DNA of 39,341 nucleotides. It comes from a virus. Below the pieces are notes generated by a model. The model was not told the DNA's origin. It saw only the letters and a list, made by a program, of their open reading frames with translations, and did no database searches. The stretch covers positions 1 through 39,341 of IMG/VR virus record IMGVR_UViG_3300044994_000190; one strand, written 5' to 3'. A program made the translations under genes and the position numbers. This document shows positions 7,146-14,502 of the stretch, piece after piece; the stretch's first letter is position 1; every line of letters starts with the position of its first letter.

Positions 7146-9568
7146 TAGAACGGCTCATGCGTGGCTCCCTGGGCGTCGCGGCGGCGGTCGCCCTCGCTGC
7201 GCCAGTCGCGCAGCGCCTGCGCGAAGGCGTTGATCTGGTCGGTGAGCGCCTGACGGTCGGCGGGCTCGGTCGCGCCAGGCGGCACGATGACGACGCTTTG
7301 CACCAGCTGCGTCAGGCTGTGGCCGCGGTAGTGCTGGCGCCGCGCCCGTCGCACGCCCGGGCGCTTGCAGATCGCGCCGACGAACGTCTTGAGGCTGGCG
7401 GGCTTGTGCACGCCCTGCTTCAGGCAGTGGTGCCGATAGGCGTCGAACAAGTCCTCGCTGCGGCACGCGGTGGCGGGCAGCGGCAGGTTGCCGGCCGCCC
7501 ACTCGACGAAGAAGCTCTCGGTGGAGTCCATGCCGAGCTCGATGAGATCGCGCTTGGCCTGCGTCATGGGCGGCAGCGACGCGGGCCCGAACCCGTCCAG
7601 GTCTACGCGCAGCAGGTGGTCGTGCAGCGCTGCGATGCCGCCGGCGTCGATCTCGCTCAGCACCGCGTTGTAGAACTCGGGCTCGAGCTTGGGTGGCGTC
7701 CAGATCACCGCATAGCGGCGGTCGTCGCGCTCCAGCGCCATGGGCTGGATCTCGTTGCTGAGGAACACCAGGTTGGCGTGGTTGCGCTCGTAGTACGGCG
7801 CGAGGTTTTTGGGGTTGATGCGGATGCGGTCGCTGGTGATCAGGGTCTTGAGCTTGTTCTTGGCGTGGTACATCTCGTCGCGCGCGACCATCTCGTCGGC
7901 GACGCCGAACAGCAAGCGGCTGGCCCAGTCGTTGAACTTGTCCTCCACCGCGTCCTGGTTGAGCAGGCGCCCGTAGCGCCCGTAGATCTCCAGCACCGAC
8001 TCGAAGAACAGGTTCTTGCCCGTGCCCTGAGGGCCGTGGACGATCACGGCCGTCTTCATCTTGGCCCCAGGGCGCTGAATCGGGTACGCCAACCAGCGCT
8101 GCAGCCACCACCACATCTCGTCGCCGTTGGGGTCCTGGCTGCACAGGAACTCGCCGAGCTCGAGCAGCTTGTCGCAACAGCCCGCGCGGGGCTGCGTGGG
8201 CCATCCGGCCCACAGGTTGCAGCGCACGGTCGGGTCGCGCTCGCCGGGGTCGAAGCCGACTTCTTCCACGCGCACCACCTGCTTGGTGGGCGACTCCATC
8301 CACTGGCGGTACAGCTGCCGGCTGGCGCACAAGTTGCGCACGCTCGACAGCGGCACCAGCACGCGCTCGTGGAAGTCGAACGCGGTGTCGGTGGCCTCGT
8401 ACACGAGCGCGAAGCGCTCGAACAGCTCGTCGGCGGTCGTGATGGGCTGCAGGTGCTCGCGCTGCGCGCCCCCGCCCCCACTGGGCGCGATGGCTCGCGG
8501 CGCGCGGCGCTGGGCATCCCAGCCGAGCTCGCCGAGGCGTGCCTCGACCTGCGCGCGCACCTCTTGCAGGCCCTCGAGCACGTGCAGGTCGTTGAAGTCG
8601 GTCGGCCCCTTGCGGTCCAGCGGCCGATCGGCGACAAAGCGCGGCACGAGCACGGCGCCGTCGACTTGCAGCGCGGCCGCGTGCGCGCTGCTGACGCCGG
8701 CGTTCGTCGTGCCGGGCGCCTGGCCGCAGTGCGGGCACTCGCGCGCCTCGGTGGGGGCGAGCGCGCCGCAGCCGCGGCACTTGCCCAGGTAGTCGTCGTC
8801 GGCGCAGAACAGCATGCGCAGGCCCGGGTAGCGCTTGGCCAGCGCCTGCGCCACGTGCGTCAGGTTGCCCGCGTCGAACGCCACCACGGTCGGCAGACCG
8901 GTCGCCTCGTACAGGCTGGCCGCCGTGGCGTAGCCCTCGGCCACCAGGCACACGCCGCCCGCCACCGGGCTGCCGATCGGGAACATGTGGCCCTGCTTGG
9001 CCAGCCCGGCGGGCCAGAAGTCCTTGTCGCGCCCGAGCTGCCGGCGCCGCCGGTGCCCGGGCGGCAGAATGAACTGCAGGCCCTGAATCTGGCCGGCCAC
9101 GTCGAGCAGCGGCACCGCCACCGCGCCGCTGGGCGCAAAGCGCAGACCGTGCGCCTGCACGCACTTGCGCACCAGGTACTCGCTGGTGCCTTGCGGGCTC
9201 AGGCGGCGCCACATCGCCTGCGCGCGCAGCGCGGCGCGTTCGGCCTCCGCGCGGCGCGCGGCCTGCTCGGCCTTGCGATCCGCGGCCATGCGCGCGCGCA
9301 GCGCGTCGAGCTGCTCGCGCGACAGCGTCGCGGCGCGGCCCACCTCGACTTTGGTGCTGCCGGGGTCGTTGCCGCGCCAGATGCCGTAGCTGCCGACGAT
9401 CAGGCACCGCCCGTCATCGAGCCTCAGCTCGTGCAAGTGGTACCACCCGCGCTTTTCGCGGTCACCCTCCACGCGGCAACGCTGCCGCTGTCCGACCACC
9501 AGCGAGTCGACGAGCAGCCCTGCGCCACGCAGCTGCTGCAGCACCGAGTCGTAATTGCCCCAGTTCAC
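7145..9568 (-). CDS. P4-type primase-helicase replication protein
   Basis: The 807-residue protein combines three parts. A Toprim-like region has EGYATAAS (211-218) and FCADDD (254-259). Two CxxC pairs just behind it (CRGC 264-267, CPHC 278-281) form a likely zinc ribbon, followed by DFNDL (324-328). The C-terminal half is an SF3-like helicase with Walker A GPQGTGKN (512-519), Walker B LLFGVADEM (552-560) and sensor VFLSNE (601-606). It should prime and unwind at the adjacent iteron origin. The gene ends at the origin's edge. Its ATG at 9568 overlaps the upstream stop. DUF5906-type or P4 alpha-like replicase is the nearest known class. Confidence 0.92.
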   Translation of the reverse strand: MNWGNYDSVLQQLRGAGLLVDSLVVGQRQRCRVEGDREKRGWYHLHELRLDDGRCLIVGSYGIWRGNDPGSTKVEVGRAATLSREQLDALRARMAADRKAEQAARRAEAERAALRAQAMWRRLSPQGTSEYLVRKCVQAHGLRFAPSGAVAVPLLDVAGQIQGLQFILPPGHRRRRQLGRDKDFWPAGLAKQGHMFPIGSPVAGGVCLVAEGYATAASLYEATGLPTVVAFDAGNLTHVAQALAKRYPGLRMLFCADDDYLGKCRGCGALAPTEARECPHCGQAPGTTNAGVSSAHAAALQVDGAVLVPRFVADRPLDRKGPTDFNDLHVLEGLQEVRAQVEARLGELGWDAQRRAPRAIAPSGGGGAQREHLQPITTADELFERFALVYEATDTAFDFHERVLVPLSSVRNLCASRQLYRQWMESPTKQVVRVEEVGFDPGERDPTVRCNLWAGWPTQPRAGCCDKLLELGEFLCSQDPNGDEMWWWLQRWLAYPIQRPGAKMKTAVIVHGPQGTGKNLFFESVLEIYGRYGRLLNQDAVEDKFNDWASRLLFGVADEMVARDEMYHAKNKLKTLITSDRIRINPKNLAPYYERNHANLVFLSNEIQPMALERDDRRYAVIWTPPKLEPEFYNAVLSEIDAGGIAALHDHLLRVDLDGFGPASLPPMTQAKRDLIELGMDSTESFFVEWAAGNLPLPATACRSEDLFDAYRHHCLKQGVHKPASLKTFVGAICKRPGVRRARRQHYRGHSLTQLVQSVVIVPPGATEPADRQALTDQINAFAQALRDWRSEGDRRRDAQGATHEPF

Positions 9569-9900
9569 CGACCGCCACCTCGACTGACTACGCCCTCGAT
9601 GGGGTCCGAATTACCCGCGTTGGGTTGGGCCAAGAAGGACCCATCGCCGGTCTCAAGCGCGTTGGGTGGTGTGGTGAACAGGGGCGCGAAAAGCACAACC
9701 TGCTGCCCCGAGGGGCGCGGGGATTGGGCCCAGGCGGCGCGCACGTCGGCGCGCAAACGGTCGGCCGCGGCTTTGCCGCGCGCGGCTTGCACGCCATCGA
9801 GGTAGGCGCGTCTGCGCTCTGGCGTCGGCATCGCGAGCACGTAGCGCACCTCGCACTGGTGCCGGTACTGCTCGCTGTACGTCCAGCCGCGCGGATCCAT
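9565..9900 (-). CDS. Conserved-looking hypothetical protein, 111 aa
   Basis: ATG at 9900. The N-terminal two thirds have a well-ordered look: EQYRHQCEVRYVLAMPTPERRRAYLDGV and a basic helix RGKAAADRLRADVRAAW (each shown in part). The last 45 residues look disordered (PSGQQVVLFAP, GNSDPIEGVV). It is coupled by overlap to the primase-helicase gene and follows the RHH gene. Short proteins of this kind (EYRHxCEVRYVL...) occur beside replication genes in betaproteobacterial phages, from memory and unverified. A replication accessory role is possible; nothing in the sequence proves it. Confidence 0.65.
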   Translation of the reverse strand: MDPRGWTYSEQYRHQCEVRYVLAMPTPERRRAYLDGVQAARGKAAADRLRADVRAAWAQSPRPSGQQVVLFAPLFTTPPNALETGDGSFLAQPNAGNSDPIEGVVSRGGGR

Positions 9901-9908
9901 GGTTCCGG

Positions 9909-10133
9909 TCAGCTTCCGGTGCCGTTCCGTCCGCCTTCCGTGCGGCCTCCGTTGCCGCGCCGCACGCGCTGAATCAAAGTCGCTTCATGCACCTTGCGAT
10001 CGACCCACTCACCCAGGATCTCGCGCACGATGGACATGCGGCTGGCGCCCGGCGTGGCTTGCACGACGGCGTCGATGACGTCCATGACCTCGCGCGGGAT
10101 CTCTCCGCGCAGCTCTACCAGGTGATCGCTCAT
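9909..10133 (-). CDS. Ribbon-helix-helix-like DNA-binding protein
   Basis: The 74-residue product (MSDHLVELRGEIPREVMDVI...) has a short strand followed by two helices (IPREVMDVIDAVVQA, SRMSIVREILGEWVDRKVHE), as in Arc/CopG regulators. The C-terminus is Gly/Arg-rich. It starts 18 bases after a strong hairpin at 10151-10178 and heads the replication part of the leftward unit. It could regulate that unit or the origin. The RHH call rests on pattern and size. Confidence 0.6.
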   Translation of the reverse strand: MSDHLVELRGEIPREVMDVIDAVVQATPGASRMSIVREILGEWVDRKVHEATLIQRVRRGNGGRTEGGRNGTGS

Positions 10134-10150
10134 GACTCAGCGAAGAAAGC

Positions 10151-10178
10151 GGCCCGCCCGCGCTGCCGCGGGCGGGCC
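10151..10178 (-). terminator. Strong hairpin, candidate attenuator of the leftward unit
   Basis: GGCCCGCCCGC and GCGGGCGGGCC form a perfect 11-bp stem with a six-base loop. On the minus strand the stem is followed by GCTTTCTTC, a weak pyrimidine tract. It lies between the YdaS-like gene and the RHH gene, so it could stop or attenuate leftward transcription until antitermination or induction. Confidence 0.6.
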
Positions 10179-10239
10179 CAACCTGCCACGGGCCGTCAGG
10201 CCGCCGGGGCAACTGAACCCGGCGCAGGGAGGAGACACC

Positions 10240-10530
10240 TCACGCACCACCACCACCTTCGCGGTGGCTCTTTTGGCGCATGGCCAAAAGCTGCTGGCGT
10301 GTCACGGCGCCTTGCGTCAGCCGCTCGATGCAGCTGGCGTAGTCCGTCTCGCCGGTGTATTCGGTGCGCGGCAGGCGCTTGGCCAGCTTCCACTTGCGCA
10401 CCGCCTTGGGTGTGAGTCCCAAGGCCCGGGCCATGATTGACATGTTCCCGACCCGCCGGATGGCCTCATCCAGCGCGGTTTCGGGCTCGCCCGCTTGCGC
10501 CCGGGCGCCGGCAACCGACATCCGATCCAT
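10240..10530 (-). CDS. YdaS/Cro-like transcriptional regulator
   Basis: The 96-residue product starts ATG at 10530. It has an HTH core, MSIMARALGLTPKAVRKWKL (30-49), followed by RLPRTEYTGETDYASCIERL, as in YdaS-type Cro analogues. It is divergent from the XRE-type repressor, the standard layout of a lysis-lysogeny switch. A -10-like TACAAT ends seven bases before the ATG, so the mRNA could be leaderless or nearly so; ATG 10521 is an alternative. It should repress the repressor promoter during lytic growth. Confidence 0.82.
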   Translation of the reverse strand: MDRMSVAGARAQAGEPETALDEAIRRVGNMSIMARALGLTPKAVRKWKLAKRLPRTEYTGETDYASCIERLTQGAVTRQQLLAMRQKSHREGGGGA

Positions 10531-10536
10531 GCGGTC

Positions 10537-10566
10537 ATTGTAGGACTCAAAGTGACCGACCAACAA
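10537..10566 (-). promoter_or_regulatory. Leftward early promoter/operator
   Basis: On the minus strand: TTGTTG (10566-10561), an 18-base spacer, then TACAAT (10542-10537). The spacer end and -10 read TTGAGTCCTACAATG, nearly the same as the rightward promoter at 11344-11373. The -35 is weak, but the shared sequence and equal spacing suggest one operator recognised at both promoters. Confidence 0.6.
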
Positions 10567-10605
10567 GTACCGGAAGTTGCCGCCGTCGTGGGCACATTGC
10601 GGCGC

Positions 10606-11037
10606 GTGGAAGTCACCGACCTGCGCGAACAGTTCGCCCGCCGGATGCACGAGGTCTGTGACGAGCTCGGCATCCCGCCCGGCCGCGGCCGGCAAACGAC
10701 GCTGGGCAAGCGCTTCGGTGTCACCCCTAAGGCCGCCCGCAAGTGGCTCGAGGGCCTGGGTTACCCGGACCTGGACATGGCCCTGCGCATCGCGCAGGAA
10801 GCGGGCGTGAGCGCGTTGTGGCTGCTGCAAGGCGTCGGCCCGAAGTACGTCGCCGAGGCGCGCAACCAAATGGCCCAGCGCGTGGGCGACATCGTCGACA
10901 GCCTGCCGCCCGACGAGCGCCAGCAGGCCATCGACTTCATCCGCTACAAGGTCGAGCGCAGCGGCAAGTGGTACGCGGCCGACCAGCTCGGCCGCTACAT
11001 GACCTTCCTGGACCGCCTGGCGCGCGCCAAGCGCTAG
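10606..11037 (+). CDS. XRE-type phage repressor
   Basis: From GTG at 10606 the product is 143 residues, VEVTDLREQFARRMHEVCDE onward. The N-terminal HTH includes QTTLGKRFGVTPKAARKWLE, followed by DLDMALRIAQEAGVSALWLLQG, a typical XRE/cI-like DNA-binding domain ending with a WLL-G motif. The C-terminal part (SLPPDERQQAIDFIRYKVE) is short and helical, with no LexA-type Ser/Lys autocleavage domain. Induction is therefore unlikely to work by self-cleavage. GTG at 10552 or ATG at 10645 are other possible starts. It is divergent from the YdaS-like gene and should hold both early promoters silent in lysogens. Confidence 0.82.
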   Translation: MEVTDLREQFARRMHEVCDELGIPPGRGRQTTLGKRFGVTPKAARKWLEGLGYPDLDMALRIAQEAGVSALWLLQGVGPKYVAEARNQMAQRVGDIVDSLPPDERQQAIDFIRYKVERSGKWYAADQLGRYMTFLDRLARAKR

Positions 11038-11049
11038 GCGCGCGGCCGC

Positions 11050-11286
11050 TCAGCGGCGCTCGAGCAGCGCCTCGATCCGCTCCAGCGCCGTGCGCGCGTG
11101 TCGCAGGTGGTGCAGCACCATCGCGCCCGCAAAGCTGACCGCGAAGACCACCCACGCCAGCGCCAGCACGATTTCCTGCAGCGACGTCGTCTGCGGGGAC
11201 AGCACCAGCAGCGGCACGCCCAGCAGCCCCACCAGCAGGCTCACGGCAGCCAGTAACCCCAGGATCAACTCGGCAATCACCGGCAC
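11050..11286 (-). CDS. Small membrane protein, possibly lysogeny-expressed
   Basis: The 78-residue product has two hydrophobic helices (LILGLLAAVSLLVGLLGVPLLVL in part, and IVLALAWVVFAVSFAGAMVL) and a basic helical tail ending LERIEALLERR. It starts with GTG at 11286. It is the only leftward gene in the rightward block and lies convergent to the repressor, with 12 bases between their stops. Genes so placed are often expressed from the prophage and can block superinfection; that role is a guess. A TAGACT -10-like hexamer adjoins the start. Confidence 0.6.
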   Translation of the reverse strand: MPVIAELILGLLAAVSLLVGLLGVPLLVLSPQTTSLQEIVLALAWVVFAVSFAGAMVLHHLRHARTALERIEALLERR

Positions 11287-11343
11287 AGTCTAGCGCATCG
11301 CGCCGGGCGACCCACGCACGGACCTACCAGTAACTTCGGGTCC

Positions 11344-11373
11344 TTGACTGTGGGTGACGTTGAGTCCTACACT
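11344..11373 (+). promoter_or_regulatory. Rightward early promoter/operator
   Basis: TTGACT (11344-11349), an 18-base spacer and TACACT (11368-11373): a good sigma-70-like match. The spacer contains GGTGACGTTGAGTCC, shared with the leftward promoter (GGTCACTTTGAGTCC). It should drive the accessory and integration operon beginning at 11413 and be repressed by the XRE-type protein. Confidence 0.72.
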
Positions 11374-11412
11374 GCCCTCATGCCGACACCCCAGTCGGCG
11401 CAAGGAGGGCAG

Positions 11413-11613
11413 ATGCAACAGATCCGGATCGAATCCGACAGCGGCGCCGAGCTCACCGTCGGCGCCGCGCGTCAGCACGTGTCACTGACGGCGCAGGCCA
11501 CGCACGCCAGCGTGGCGCTGCGCCTGAACGCCGCGCAGGCACAGCTGTTGGCACGCGCGCTCATGCAGGCCGCCACGGCGCTGGCCGTGTGCGCCGCGGA
11601 GCAGGCGCAATGA
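11413..11613 (+). CDS. Small hypothetical protein, first gene of the rightward operon
   Basis: ATG at 11413 is preceded by a near-perfect ribosome site (AAGGAGGGCAG). The 66-residue product starts MQQIRIESDSGAELTVGAAR, has a strand-rich first half and an Ala-rich helical second half (LNAAQAQLLARALMQAATAL). No known motif. It is translationally coupled to the next gene (ATGA at 11610). It is the first gene after the early promoter, so it is expressed early after infection. Confidence 0.7.
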   Translation: MQQIRIESDSGAELTVGAARQHVSLTAQATHASVALRLNAAQAQLLARALMQAATALAVCAAEQAQ

Positions 11614-11843
11614 GCGCCGCGCCGCAACTGGTGCCGCCCGTCAACGGGCGCACCGGGTCGCTCGTCCAGCAGCCGAAGAGCGGCGAGTTGATCGCCGGCG
11701 CGCTGCTGGACGTGCAAGCAAACTGGATTCCGTGCCAGTTCCTCGACGCGCCCGAATGGCTGCCCACGGGCGGCATTCAGGCGATTCAGTTCGGCGAGCT
11801 GACCGTGCTCATCGCCGAAACGCAGCGCGAGGGGCTGTCGTGA
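11610..11843 (+). CDS. Hypothetical protein, 77 aa
   Basis: ATG overlaps the upstream stop (ATGA) and the stop overlaps the next GTG (GTGA). The product, MSAAPQLVPPVNGRTGSLVQ..., is hydrophilic with mixed strands (GIQAIQFGELTVLIAE). Trp/Pro-rich stretches (NWIPCQFLDAPEWLP) suggest a folded domain. No family recognised. Overlaps on both sides support real translation in the early operon. Confidence 0.65.
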   Translation: MSAAPQLVPPVNGRTGSLVQQPKSGELIAGALLDVQANWIPCQFLDAPEWLPTGGIQAIQFGELTVLIAETQREGLS

Positions 11844-12016
11844 GCTGCCCCACCACGCGCCGCTACCCGCGCACGCTGGCCGAGGCGTTCCCAGCCGAAC
11901 GCGCGTGCGCGCTGGAGCGCCCGGCACCGCGCCGTCGGTGGCTGGATGCCGCTGTGGCGGCGGCCGGATGGTTCAGCCTTGCCGCGATCGGGGCACTCCT
12001 CGCATGGAGGGGATGA
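11840..12016 (+). CDS. Small single-span membrane protein, 58 aa
   Basis: GTG at 11840 overlaps the previous stop. The product is basic in its first half (CPTTRRYPRTLAEAFPAE). One hydrophobic helix, WLDAAVAAAGWFSLAAIGALLAW, lies near the end (quoted in full only as DAAVAAAGWFSLAAIGALL). It ends in an ATGA overlap with the next small membrane gene. The pair may act together at the inner membrane. No function assigned. Confidence 0.55.
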   Translation: MSCPTTRRYPRTLAEAFPAERACALERPAPRRRWLDAAVAAAGWFSLAAIGALLAWRG

Positions 12017-12189
12017 TGGACGATTTTGTGGACACGTTGCCGCCGATGCCGCGCGCCGCCAGCGCGGCCGACGAGCTGACGGCATACGACGGCCTCGGCG
12101 CAGGGCGCGGCATTTTGGCCGCGCTTTACATCGCTGCGTTTGCGGTGGAGGCGGCGGCGGTCATCGTGATCGCTTGGCGCGGGTGGTGA
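12013..12189 (+). CDS. Small single-span membrane protein, 58 aa
   Basis: Candidate starts are ATG at 12004, 12013 and 12016. 12013 is chosen for the ATGA overlap with the previous stop. A GGAGGGG sequence at 12007 would best suit 12016. The product has an acidic N-terminus (MMDDFVDTLPP) and one C-terminal hydrophobic helix (GILAALYIAAFAVEAAAVIV) ending WRGW. Family unknown. Confidence 0.55.
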   Translation: MMDDFVDTLPPMPRAASAADELTAYDGLGAGRGILAALYIAAFAVEAAAVIVIAWRGW

Positions 12190-12273
12190 GTTTCGCCGGC
12201 CGCCTTTGCCTGGCCCGGGCACTTTCCCACGCGCGGGAGTTCGAGATGGGCGGCGGCCGGCACCGACTCCACC

Positions 12274-12450
12274 ATGAACGCACCTGATCGCGCCGCGTGG
12301 CTGGCCGAGCGCCGCAGCGGCATCGGCGGATCCGACATCGCCGCGCTGCTGACCGATCCCAAGGTGCAGCAGCAAATGGCGCTGGCGTGGCGCGGGCTGG
12401 CCGAGGTGCACCGCGCCGAGGATGGCGTGACGGTGGTATTCAAGGAGTGA
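12274..12450 (+). pseudogene. Remnant of a YqaJ-type recombination nuclease
   Basis: The 58-residue frame begins MNAPDRAAWLAERRSGIGGSDIAALL (first 20 residues are the key part). The WLAERRSGIGGSDIAALL block is the signature N-terminus of YqaJ/lambda-exonuclease-like proteins, normally 200-350 residues. After that it switches to TDPKVQQQMALAWRGLAEVH and stops. The active-site Asp, Glu and Lys regions are absent. This looks like a large internal deletion joining the first residues to a distal segment. It could still be expressed as a short protein, but nuclease activity is not expected. Confidence 0.65.
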
Positions 12451-12454
12451 TGGC

Positions 12455-12715
12455 ATGACTAAAGACGAAATCGCAGCGCTCAAGCAGCGCTACAACGCCT
12501 GCGCCGAGGAAGGCTCGTCCATGTGGGAACGGCTTGAGGTGCTGGCCGAGGAGATGAAAGACATCCGGCGCAGGCTGGACGACGAAGCCCCCGGCTCCTA
12601 CGACCCCATCGAACTGCTGTTCAGCGGGAGGATGGGCGATGAGATGGAGGGGGAGGAAACCATGCTCACCATGTCGCGGCAGCTGAACTTGTTTGACATG
12701 GAAGATTGGCAATGA
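12455..12715 (+). CDS. Hypothetical acidic protein, 86 aa
   Basis: ATG at 12455, five bases after the previous stop. The product has a helical, coiled-coil-like N-terminal half (DEIAALKQRYNACAEEGSS, LEVLAEEMKDIRRRLDD). A less ordered acidic C-terminus ends MSRQLNLFDMEDWQ. It is coupled to the next gene by ATGA at 12712. GC and codon use are slightly lower than in the late genes. No family recognised. Confidence 0.65.
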   Translation: MTKDEIAALKQRYNACAEEGSSMWERLEVLAEEMKDIRRRLDDEAPGSYDPIELLFSGRMGDEMEGEETMLTMSRQLNLFDMEDWQ

Positions 12716-13338
12716 ATGAAGATTACTTCGGCCACGCCAGCCGCCTGGCGCTGGAGCTCGAATGCCTGCTGCTGGAGACGCGCGACACGGCCGCCGTCTC
12801 GAAGTGGTGGGACAGCGCCCACGAGGCGCTTGCGCAGTGGCGGCAGGCGGTCCGGGCCATGGAAGCGGCCATTGATGCAGCGCAGCCCGAGGCATCTACC
12901 GCGCTTGAGCAGGCGGATGACCATGCGCACATCTGCTTCAAGCTGGCGGAGCAGTACAAAAGCGACCCCGTGTTGTTCGCGGCACTCACGGACGCGGCGG
13001 CCATCATTCGAGACCTGATGCGCGGTCGTCTCCAGGCGTCGAAGTCTGCGCAAACAGCGTGGCAGCGCGGCTTTCAGCAAGGGCTTGAAAGCAATCGCGG
13101 CTTGGCGGCTCAGGCCAAGGAAGCGCTCAGGAAAGAACGCGAGGCCCACGAGAACACGAACAAAGCCATGACCGATGCGCTGCTGATGATGGAAGAGCGC
13201 GAACAGCGCGACGAAGCCCTGCTGCGGCAGGCGCTGGAGGCGCTGTTAGGCCAACGTGGCGAGCCAGACTGGCACACAGGCAAGCAAAGAGAAAACGCCA
13301 TCGCCGCCCTGCGCGAGAGGCTGGGGGATAAGGCATGA
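12712..13338 (+). CDS. Hypothetical helical protein, 208 aa
   Basis: ATG at 12712 overlaps the preceding stop. A TTG six bases earlier is less likely. The product is almost wholly helical, with two Trp-rich helices near the start (VSKWWDSAHEALAQWRQAV) and a long charged coil from about 110 to 185 (AKEALRKEREAHENTN). The end, QRENAIAALRERLG, resembles the tails of many small phage proteins of unknown function. No catalytic motif. It overlaps the ASCH-type gene. Confidence 0.65.
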   Translation: MNEDYFGHASRLALELECLLLETRDTAAVSKWWDSAHEALAQWRQAVRAMEAAIDAAQPEASTALEQADDHAHICFKLAEQYKSDPVLFAALTDAAAIIRDLMRGRLQASKSAQTAWQRGFQQGLESNRGLAAQAKEALRKEREAHENTNKAMTDALLMMEEREQRDEALLRQALEALLGQRGEPDWHTGKQRENAIAALRERLGDKA

Positions 13339-13925
13339 AGGAGCGCCCCATCATCTTCCGTGCCGAGATGGTCCGAGCGATCCTCGCAGGTCGAAAGACG
13401 CAGACGCGTCGAATCGTGAAGCCTCGCCATATGGCGACGGTGGGCGCAGAGCAGTTCCCGATTCTCGCCATGTACCCTTGCGGGTCTCCAGGGGATCGGC
13501 TGTGGGTGAGAGAGACTTGCCGCGCCGAAGCCATCGACGATGAAGGGCTGTGTGGCGTGCGCTACGTGGCGGATGGGCGGTTCATGCCCATCGCAAACAC
13601 GCGGGAAGCATCGGATCGATGGGTGCAGCTCTACTGGTATCGCGGCATGGAAGGCGCGACGGTCCCGCCGATTCACATGCCCCGCTGGGCCTCTCGCATC
13701 ACGCTGGAGATCACCGACGTGCGCGTCGAGCGGCTGCAGGACATCAGCGAGGCAGACGCGAAGGCTGAAGGGGTCTCGATGCCAGACGGAACCCCCACCC
13801 CGCCCGACTTCTGGAGCTACCAGCAGGAGTTCAGGCACCTGTGGGAGCAAATCAACGGCCCCGGCTCCTGGGATGCGAACCCGTTCGTCTGGGTCGTAAC
13901 CTTCCGGCGGATCGACCATGCATAA
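13335..13925 (+). CDS. ASCH-like phage protein
   Basis: The 196-residue product begins MKERPIIFRAEMVRAILAGR and KTQTRRIVKP. This is the hallmark of a widespread phage and prophage family related to ASCH domains, which are RNA-binding or nucleotide-base-binding folds. GDRLWVRETC and PFVWVVTFRRI complete the typical pattern. The family sometimes has roles in RNA modification or hydrolysis of modified bases, but the phage members are mostly uncharacterised. Length and both end motifs look intact. Start ATG at 13335 overlaps the previous stop. Confidence 0.82.
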   Translation: MKERPIIFRAEMVRAILAGRKTQTRRIVKPRHMATVGAEQFPILAMYPCGSPGDRLWVRETCRAEAIDDEGLCGVRYVADGRFMPIANTREASDRWVQLYWYRGMEGATVPPIHMPRWASRITLEITDVRVERLQDISEADAKAEGVSMPDGTPTPPDFWSYQQEFRHLWEQINGPGSWDANPFVWVVTFRRIDHA

Positions 13926-14502
13926 CCGACCCCACACCGACGCTGCCAAGGCCAAGATGAGCGCCGCGACGAAGGGAAAGCCGCGCCCTTGGAAGCACCG
14001 TCCGACTAAGGTGGTTGACGGCGTGCTGCGCTACCGCTGCGGTTCTTGCGAAGGCTTCTTCCCAAAGGAAGGCTTCCACCGGGACTCACGCACGCTGCTG
14101 GGCATCAAGACCCAGTGCAAGGGTTGCCACAACGCGACGAACGTGCGCAGCCGTGACAAGTCGAACAAGCGCGAGAAGGCGGTGGGCTATGAAGCGGCGC
14201 GGCGAGCCAGGAAGGCCGGCGGCACCGGGAGGGTAACGGCGGGTGACTGGCGCGCGCTCACCGAGATCCTCGGCACTTCCTGCTTGGCGTGCGGAAGCCC
14301 GGAGCAGCCGACGCAGGACCACATCGTGCCGCTCGCCAAGGGCGGCCTGCATCACCCTACCAACCTGCAGCCCCTCTGCCGCCCGTGCAATGAGCGAAAG
14401 CAGGCCCGCACCGTCGATTACCGCACACCCCAGCAGCGCGCCGCCGTGGAAGCGGTGTGGGTGATCGAGTTCAAGAAACTGGAGCAGCAGGAGCAAGCAT
14501 GA
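13918..14502 (+). CDS. HNH endonuclease with zinc-finger N-terminus
   Basis: The 194-residue protein starts with a basic NUMOD3-like stretch (HTDAAKAKMSAATKGKPR). A Cys motif follows (CGSC 41-44, CKGC 67-70). The HNH core is near the end: CLAC (122-125), DHIVPLAKGGLHHPTNLQPL (134-153), and CRPC with NERK (154-161). The fold binds one metal for DNA cleavage and a zinc for structure. N-terminal DNA-binding motifs of this kind are typical of homing endonucleases, so this may be a free-standing mobile gene. No intron is seen nearby. It could also take part in packaging or DNA processing. Confidence 0.88.
   Translation: MHNRPHTDAAKAKMSAATKGKPRPWKHRPTKVVDGVLRYRCGSCEGFFPKEGFHRDSRTLLGIKTQCKGCHNATNVRSRDKSNKREKAVGYEAARRARKAGGTGRVTAGDWRALTEILGTSCLACGSPEQPTQDHIVPLAKGGLHHPTNLQPLCRPCNERKQARTVDYRTPQQRAAVEAVWVIEFKKLEQQEQA

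Noticed and set aside
5828-9805. Rightward open frame of more than 1300 codons
   Set aside because: It lies opposite TerS, the virion morphogenesis gene and the primase-helicase, runs through the iteron region, and has low-complexity Arg/Ala/Val composition. It is an effect of high GC.
10532-10556. Operator palindrome GGTCA...TGACC
   Set aside because: Five-base arms 15 bases apart may be chance; the longer shared promoter element is better evidence.
11034-11052. Terminator between repressor and membrane gene
   Set aside because: Only short GC-rich partial pairings and no T-run; not convincing.
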